Assembly: GCF_024166365.1 (NCBI RefSeq)
Contig: NC_064842.1
Coordinates: forward strand, 13,983,001 to 14,047,000
Source: Elephas maximus indicus
Taxonomy: Eukaryota > Chordata > Mammalia > Proboscidea > Elephantidae
DNA: 64,000 nt
Direction of reading: 5' to 3'
Shown in pieces: positions 30,186-64,000 of the stretch. The position numbers and the translations under genes were made by a program. A model generated the notes under the pieces. The model was not told the DNA's origin. It saw nothing but the letters and a program-made list of their open reading frames with translations, and ran no database searches. Every line of letters begins with the position of its first letter. Within the stretch, counting starts at the first letter, position 1.

Positions 30186-32760
30186 GGATTGAAAGAAACG
30201 GAATACAAATGACTGGTTAAGTGCTGCGCACTGACATGGAAAAGGTGTATTAAAAAAAAAAAAAAATCCCAGTAAAGCAAATCAAAGTAAACATAGTTTC
30301 AATCGAAAAGAATTTTAAAGACGTTTAATATACTACAAATTTATAAAATAAAAGTTAACAAAGGGTGTTTTGTAAATAATTAGAACAAGTGAAAATAAAT
30401 ATCAGAGACCTGAAGTTTTTATGCTTTAATGAAATAATATAACAAAGAAATTTAAACTACTAAATATAATCTGAGAGGAATTTAAAAAAAAGCAACACAA
30501 AAAAACAAAAACCAAACCCCCCCAAAATTTAAGAACACAATCCTGTGGAACATTTAACCGGTCCATAGCCAACAGTCCTTACATACCCAAAACTCTAAGT
30601 GTTAACTAGATGAACCACAACTCCGTGTAAGTCTCGACCGTTTAGAAATCTGGCTATCAGTACCGCAGCGCCCTTCTCGATCTCTACAGCTTGGTTGCTA
30701 AGTGCATACACGCTTCAGTGGATCCATTCCCCTCGCCACACACACACGTTTTCAAGGAGCCAATAACATTTTTTTTTTCCATCTGTGCCTAAAAATGTTA
30801 TGTTTAAGTTAAAGGTGGGGACCCAACTTCAATCTTAGAAAAATATACCAGTATTAACCACATCTTAAATCCCGGGAGCACGGCACAGGTGCACGAGACT
30901 TTAAAGATTTTAATAAAATTGACAAAACCTAGAACAGCTGTTTCCAGGACTTTTTATTAAAAAGTCCCTCTTCCACACAGACACACAACATACACATACA
31001 CACAATTTTATACTATGTTTCCTTGAATCCAGGCTATCTGGATTAAGGAGATAGGGGATGGGTTTTTTTAAGTTTTTGTTTTTGCAACTATAGGGCAGCT
31101 ACTACGATAGCTTAACAACACTGAAAAATTTCAATTAATTTCACCCTGTTTTTAGAAGTGCCTACGTGTAAAAGCAAATTCACCTCTCCTTTAAAGTCAG
31201 CAGTTTATATTAAAATCAGGTATGGTTTCTGAAGCAGAAATATTTTGGAGAGCAACCTCAGAGTTGCTGAAGTCTAAATGAGCAAGTAAAACCAATTAAA
31301 GATATTTATCTATTTTTGATTCGGGACAAAAAGGATATTAAGAAAAATTGTCTTCTTTCCTCCCCATTCAAAAGCAGCCATTCTTCTGCTGTAAAGGAAC
31401 TGACATGGATACGTCCCTTTCAAGAGCTGTAGGAAATATTTACCCACTGTGAGCAGAGGTGATAGGTCAGTTCTTGTTTGCAGGAACCAACAGCCTAAAA
31501 AAGAAAATTTCAAGATGGGGAGGGGTGGGAAAGAGGGATTTTCTATTAATGTCACGGAATGCCACTAGAGGCAGAACACTCCTACCAAGTATCACCAGCA
31601 TTACTCCTCGTGTGATTTCAGCTGAAGAAAATACTGACAAAATTGGATCTTGCTTTCAACTAGCAGGTAATTTAGATCACTTAGTTTACAGTTGAAGTTA
31701 GGGAATCCCTTTTTGTTCTCCCACCCGCTAACATGGGCCAATTTGTAGGGACTTTTCACAAAATTTCCTGTTTAAACTACTTACCTGGTTTAATATAACT
31801 TATCTGTTTGCCCAATAAGAGCAACGGAAACGTAGCTGGCGTGAGTATTAATACAAAAAATAAAAAATGAAGCTTTGTCATCCCTCCCAACTAACCTCCC
31901 ACTCTTAATTCATCACCACCCACACACCAATCTTAAAACCCCCCCACATTCCGTATTTTGCCATTAATGACCAATTATTTGCAGGAAAAGACATTTAATT
32001 TTATGCTTGCTCTAGCCCTTAATCAATGAAAAAACAACAAAAACATTTTTAAGCACATGGAAATGAGCCTACTAACCTGATTTTTTGGAGCCAAAAATCT
32101 CCACTGTACTTTGATCTATGTGCAAAAAGTATTGGTACTTTTCAGTTTAAACATTTGTTAGTATCTTGTAGCTGGCTTGACAGTATTCTCACTTTCCTTT
32201 TTCTCTTATGCCTATGCTAGAGTCTGTAGCAGTATCAGAAGCTTTCAGTTAATAACTATGGATTAGAAGATCCTGCCATCAGGTTCTTTGTACCATAAGG
32301 TCTTAGGTTTCTTTGCCATTTATTTCACCTTTCTAGCACAGTCACTGCATGGCAAATGTACAGATGTTTACAGCGAGTTGGCACAGCAAAGTACCAGCGT
32401 ATATAGAAAGCTGCCAGTTAAGACAGACCTGGAAAGCAAAGCGACTAGCTGCTATAGAAACCTTTGCATAGTTGTTACTCCGTTTTAATGGAGCTGTGTT
32501 CTTGTCAAATGTGCCTCATGTTTACTCTGCTTTCTTAAAGTGTTTTTAACTATAGTCAGACCTAGGGGCGGCTGGGTGAAGCAGACAGTGGAATCTGAGT
32601 GCCAAACTGCCCCGCACTGGCACAAATCGCAGTCAATGTTACCAGTGTACCGCGGCACACCGTGACCAACAGCTGTGGCATTTCTACGCCCACATTTTGT
32701 TAGTGGTATCAATGTCACTGTCGAGACGGGGCTGTATTAATGGCTTCAGGGTATAGTACA

Positions 32761-32932
32761 TGAAAACCAAAAACCAAACCCACTGCCCTCAAGTCAATTC
32801 CAACTCATAGCAACCCTACAGGACAGAGTAGAACTGCCCCATAGAGTTTCCAAGGCGCGCCTGGTGGCTTTGAACTGCCAACCTTTTGGTTAGCAGCCGT
32901 AGCACTTAACCACTACGCCACCAGGGTTTCCA
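32761..32932 (-). mobile_element. AfroSINE inside the WDR26 3' UTR
   Basis: On the + strand it reads as the antisense SINE (CCACTGCCCTCAAGTCAATT to CTACGCCACCAGGGTTTCC), so it is in the sense orientation of WDR26. Flanks TAGTACATGAA and TAGGACATGAA are the target-site duplication. Confidence 0.92.
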
Positions 32933-34970
32933 TAGGACATGAATCACTTAAGATATGACTGGTCTTAGCTGTGCTGAGGTAAAGAGAAGTTGCCACTTAA
33001 TTATATACAGTTACCAATGATTTTTATTCAAGCTTAAAGTAAAAAGTAATTTAGTTAAGAAAAATGAAGTACCAGATAGACTGTAACATATACTTTAACT
33101 CAGAAGTATCAAAACAGGAATTCTTTGATTCTCTAAGTGGTGGTCTCTGCCGAATGGTGCTTAACGAAATCTTTTACAACCAACTTGGTAAAACCATCTG
33201 CTGACCACGATCTGTCATTTGTCTCTTACTGTGAGCTTCTGGGAGAGTCCACGCTATCTTAAGGCCAATTGTTTTTCTTTCTTCACCCCCTTCCCTGATT
33301 TTCCCTTTCTCCCTGCTGCTGCCTCCCCCTCCTCCACCCCCAACAGAGGAAGAATTCCTGACAACCAAGCCTTCTCTTTGTGGATCCTGAGGGAGTCTAC
33401 TCAGAGTAATAATATAGCATCAACTTGGCTGGACCTGAAGGGGAACTCAGTACAAGGCTTTTTCTTCACCAGTATTTTGGGGCATCCCCACTCCTTCCTA
33501 ACATGTGGTCACCCTATTTATCCTCTACTGAAAAGGGAGGGAATTTCAAGGGAGACGAAGTGTGTTGCATTCAGCTGTTAGGGGGTTTAAAAGCACAATG
33601 TGAACATCAGGCTTTTGGCTTACTTTAAATGTGAAATTCTCAAAATCTTAAGTGCTTTTCCATGAAGGAAAACTTTCCTTATACTAAAAGGAGAGGGGAG
33701 AGGGAAAGGCTACCCACAGCACCAGTTTAGAATGAGGTTCAGTATGGCAATATCTGAAAAACTGCGGAGGAATCTTCTTTATGTCTCCACAGATGGTCAA
33801 AATATTAAGGGCAATTAAGGGAAATGACTCGCTGTGAGGTTTTAAACCCAGTTTCAGTACGTTTATGAGCTGTTGTAGTTTCCTAACAATCTCAAGGGTA
33901 CTATCAACTTCCAAAGTGGTTCCGTTTGCTGATTCTACCCTTCCCAAATCACACCAAAATGATGTCCCAAGTTGAGAACAACTTGGAACAAGGTTTGTTG
34001 AAAACCTAAACTGACTGGATTTATTTAAAATTCTCTTTTAAAAGCTTAGATTTCTTCAAGATCAGGTACTGCTATTTCTTTAGGAATAAAACAAATGGGG
34101 GGAACCTTCAAAGTATTACTCTCCGCGTCCTGTGTAATGTCCCTCCAGGCGCTGTGTCTGACCGTGTCTCGTATTCCGGAAGAGTGTCAGTTACACTGCG
34201 GATCTAAGTCACAGAGGAAACTGTTTTTAAGCTGGTTTAGATTCCAAATGTATACAAATGAAGTCACTTTAATCCTATAAATACTTCTTAATTTATTTTT
34301 AAAAAATTGTGCTGTTAACCCTTTTACGGGGCAACAAGCTATGTGAAAAGTACAAAACTTTTTGTCAAATGTAATATTGAGAGTGCTTTTGACATAGTTC
34401 ACTGGTTTATCATCCGGATCAGTATATACTGCGCAACGGGCAAGGCTAGAATCCATGAACCAAGCTGCAAAGATCTCAAGCTAAATAAGGCGGAAAGACC
34501 TGGAGAAACAAAAGAAGGAAACTCTTTCCTAGCCAATGTATACTCTTCAGACTAATGCACTCTTCCTATCGAGCCTTCTAAACTGTTAAATAAAGTTTTC
34601 CAAACAAGCATTTAAACTTCATTACACAGAAGAGCAACAAGAATGGTATCCTGCCACACAAAAGGCAGGAGGGAAAAAAATATATATACTGAGTTCAATG
34701 GGTAAGCCTGAATGTAGCACAGTTCTTCACAACCGATGGGGGGATAATTCAACATGGTGTCCAACAACGTTCTAACGACGTGCTTCATCTCAACTGGTTA
34801 CTATGAAGCAGGTGTAAATGTTTGGCCCCGATCGGGCTTCAGAAATGGTTCTTTTTTCATGACGAGCATGTCTGTCCAGCTATCAATCATGTTTGTTTGC
34901 ACCAAATCCCAAGCCATTAAAATACGACTAATTTTAAGTTAAACAGAAGTCGTCTGCTCCAAATTCGCCA

Positions 34971-62088
<27,118 letters not shown>

Positions 62089-62339
62089 TCAGAGACAGCA
62101 GCAAACATCAAACCCTTTTCTTTGGAATAAATGTAATTAAAAAATATTGGATATCTAGTTCTTATTAAGAAAGAACATATCAAGAAGAAGTTTCTACAAT
62201 GAATCCAATTGATTAGTATACCTGGCACCTGGGTATAATTACTAAGATGTAATTTAACAGTAACAGCTAACACACACAGTATTATTGCTGTGTTATGTTA
62301 TCTATTAATGGTATATGTTCTATACTATTATATTACTAT

Positions 62340-62570
62340 ATATACTGCAGCTCTTATTGTGTGCCAAACTCTGTTCTAAGCACTCAACACCTATTAGTTC
62401 ATTTAATCTTAACAGTCCTGTATGAGGGAAGCCCTATTATTATCCTGCTTTTTATAATGAAGAAATCAAAGCAAAGAAAGCTTAAGTAACTTCTCTATAA
62501 CCAAGAACAAAGTAGGATATGAACCTGGGCCTTCCAGTGCCATATCCAGTCTTAGCCACTATGCCAACTA
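62340..62570 (-). mobile_element. MIR SINE, inverted, long copy
   Basis: TTGTGTGCCAAACTCTGTTC, TATTAGTTCATTTAATCTTA, CCCTATTATTATCCTGC and GATATGAACCTGGGCCTTCC span nearly the full MIR in antisense. Confidence 0.82.
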
Positions 62571-62979
62571 GAGCACTTCTCAATAGTAGAACAAGACAAA
62601 ACAAAAAAAACTCAAAAAATCTTCAAAGATACTTTTACTAAGCTAATTAAACAAACACAACGTACCTCCGAGAGTTTATCATAAATATCACACAGGAACT
62701 GGTATAATTGGATCATAATCTTTATGTCATCTTGTGTCAGGCACTGAGACGCCTGAGCACAAAATCTGGGACTTGTTTTACAACTCCATGTACCGATGGA
62801 GGCATAAACTCTAAAGTTCACAGACTCTGGAGAACAGATAAAGGGTCCCTGCTAGAAGTGCGACCTTGACTTGGTTCTGGCTCTTCTCAGAAGAACCAGC
62901 TTTAAAAGTAAAAGAAGTGAAGTTGCTCTTCGATCATGGAGATCAGGTCTGCTGTTTTGTCTGGTACTTCGCCAGACAA

Positions 62980-63137
62980 GGAGCCCTGGTGGTGCAGTGG
63001 TTAACAGCTCGGCTGCTAAGCAAAAGGTCAGCAGTTCAAATCCACCAGCCGCTCCTTGGCAACCCTATGGGGCAGTTCTACTCTGTCCTACAGGGTCGCT
63101 ATGAGTCAAAATCTACTCAATGGCAACAAGTTTTTGC
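62980..63137 (+). mobile_element. AfroSINE copy
   Basis: GGAGCCCTGGTGGTGCAGTG head, TGGGGCAGTTCTACTCTGTC body and a TCAATGGCAACAAG tail. Target duplication is weak (TTCGCCA, TTTGCCA). Confidence 0.9.
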
Positions 63138-63179
63138 CAAATTGGTTCTTTTCACTTGTAAAAAGGGTTTTAAATAGGA

Positions 63180-63265
63180 CAGTGAGGATTAAATAAAATG
63201 AAGCATATCAAGTACATGGTCTACTGCTTGGTACACAGGTGGTGCTCAATAAATGATAATATAAG
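63180..63265 (+). mobile_element. MIR SINE 3' tail
   Basis: GTGAGGATTAAATAAAATGA and CAGGTGGTGCTCAATAAATG are the end of MIR. Confidence 0.6.
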
Positions 63266-64000
63266 GAAACCCTCAGTTACCAGCAGTATCACCTCCTCCT
63301 TTAAAAAAAAAAAAAAACTACATAAACCATATTTCACTTAAGAGTCTAAATGATTTTCATAGCCTTTTCAAAACCTAAGAGCACAACTGCTTGTTCTCTT
63401 GCTATTTAGTAGATAAATAACGCCTTAGCTGATGAGAAGAACTTACTTTAAACAGTATGAGTAATTAAGACACAAAACACACGGTATAAGAAGGCGGATA
63501 CTGTGAACATATTGGTTTCCAAAATAACTTTTTGGGAGTAAATTTTATTACCAATAATTATGTGGAAAAATTGTTCACAGCTCATCCTTTTGTCCATCAT
63601 CTTGTATTTAAAAACTCATTATGTGCCAAGTGCTGCTCTAGGTGCTAAGATCGTATCATATGGTGATAGCTGCTATGAAGAAAGACGTAAGAGGTGATAA
63701 CAGAGCGACATGATAGGAAACGCCTGGTGGAGCTGTTTCACACTGGCCGGTCTGAGGAGAGGACACCTAGGCTGGGGCCTCGGCAACCAGTACCCAGCTC
63801 TACAGACTGGGGTAGGTGCGTTTAAGGTAGAGCCAACAGTGCAGGTGCCTTAAGGCTCGGCAAGTTAAGAAACAAAGACCATCAATGCCACTAAAGAGTA
63901 ATAATTAAGGGAAAAGATGGCAGGAAAGGGTCTGGGTAGCGGTTTTGAACTTTATCTTAAATGTGCTCGAAAGCCAGTGGAACGGAGTGAAACGGTTTAT

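Larger units (their letters stand above)
30160..34970 (-). other. WDR26: WDR26 3' UTR, about 4.8 kb
   Basis: From the stop at 34971 leftwards to the poly(A) site near 30180. The length agrees with my memory of a multi-kilobase WDR26 3' UTR. It is AT-rich, largely repeat-poor, and carries one sense-oriented AfroSINE at 32761-32932. Several other - strand AATAAA motifs (near 34291, 34022, 33022 and 30951) could give shorter forms. No splice sites or coding potential were needed to explain it. Confidence 0.65.

Noticed and set aside
62612-62821. A 69-codon - strand frame followed by a GTACGT donor-like site, as a further WDR26 exon
   Set aside because: Its sequence does not match the WDR26 segment expected before [10 protein letters not shown], and it lies in intron next to MIR sequence.

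Overview
The window is vertebrate nuclear DNA from a placental mammal, most likely an afrotherian such as an elephant. It has AT-rich DNA, multi-exon genes with GT-AG introns, one CpG island, ancient mammalian MIR, L2 and MER5A repeats, and LINE-1. The clade call rests on roughly 33 copies of a short interspersed element of AfroSINE type (head GAGCCCTGGTGG, middle TGGGGCAGTTCTACTCTGTC, tail GAATCGACTCGA) and on fragments of an RTE-clade LINE whose 3' end resembles the SINE tail. The species is inferred; no search was run.

Two host genes are present, arranged tail to tail as I recall for human 1q42. CNIH4 is complete on the + strand: five coding exons (6883-6951, 10311-10379, 14947-15059, 19510-19650, 23956-23983) encode 139 residues. 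Its promoter lies in a CpG island at about 6700-7790, with two ACTACA...CCC (ZNF143/THAP11-type) motifs. WDR26 is partial on the - strand: its last ten coding exons lie between 62077 and 34971 and encode 406 complete residues plus the end of one split codon. That covers the whole WD40 propeller. The LisH and CTLH parts and the promoter lie beyond the right edge. A 3' UTR of about 4.8 kb runs to a good poly(A) site near 30180. The two transcripts end about 5.5 kb apart.

Layout. 1-6650: intergenic, with AfroSINEs, RTE fragments, a 42-bp minisatellite, a solo LTR and L2. 6650-24615: CNIH4, with a 30-bp x 12 minisatellite just inside intron 1. 24616-30159: intergenic, with L2, MIR and SINE remnants. 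30160-64000: WDR26, whose introns carry AfroSINEs, MIRs, L2, MER5A, an RTE 3' end and a 2.2-kb 5'-truncated L1 with an intact target-site duplication.

Both products act in protein traffic or turnover. CNIH4 is a cornichon/Erv14-family ER export receptor. WDR26 is the Gid7-like WD40 subunit of the CTLH E3 ubiquitin ligase. I see no evidence that they work together. I found no new enzymatic or defence system. The points most worth checking are the intron-1 minisatellite with its read-through frame, a possible terminal-inverted-repeat DNA transposon in CNIH4 intron 4, two SINEs sharing one target site beside CNIH4 exon 4, and a SINE inside the WDR26 3' UTR. Human comparisons are from memory.
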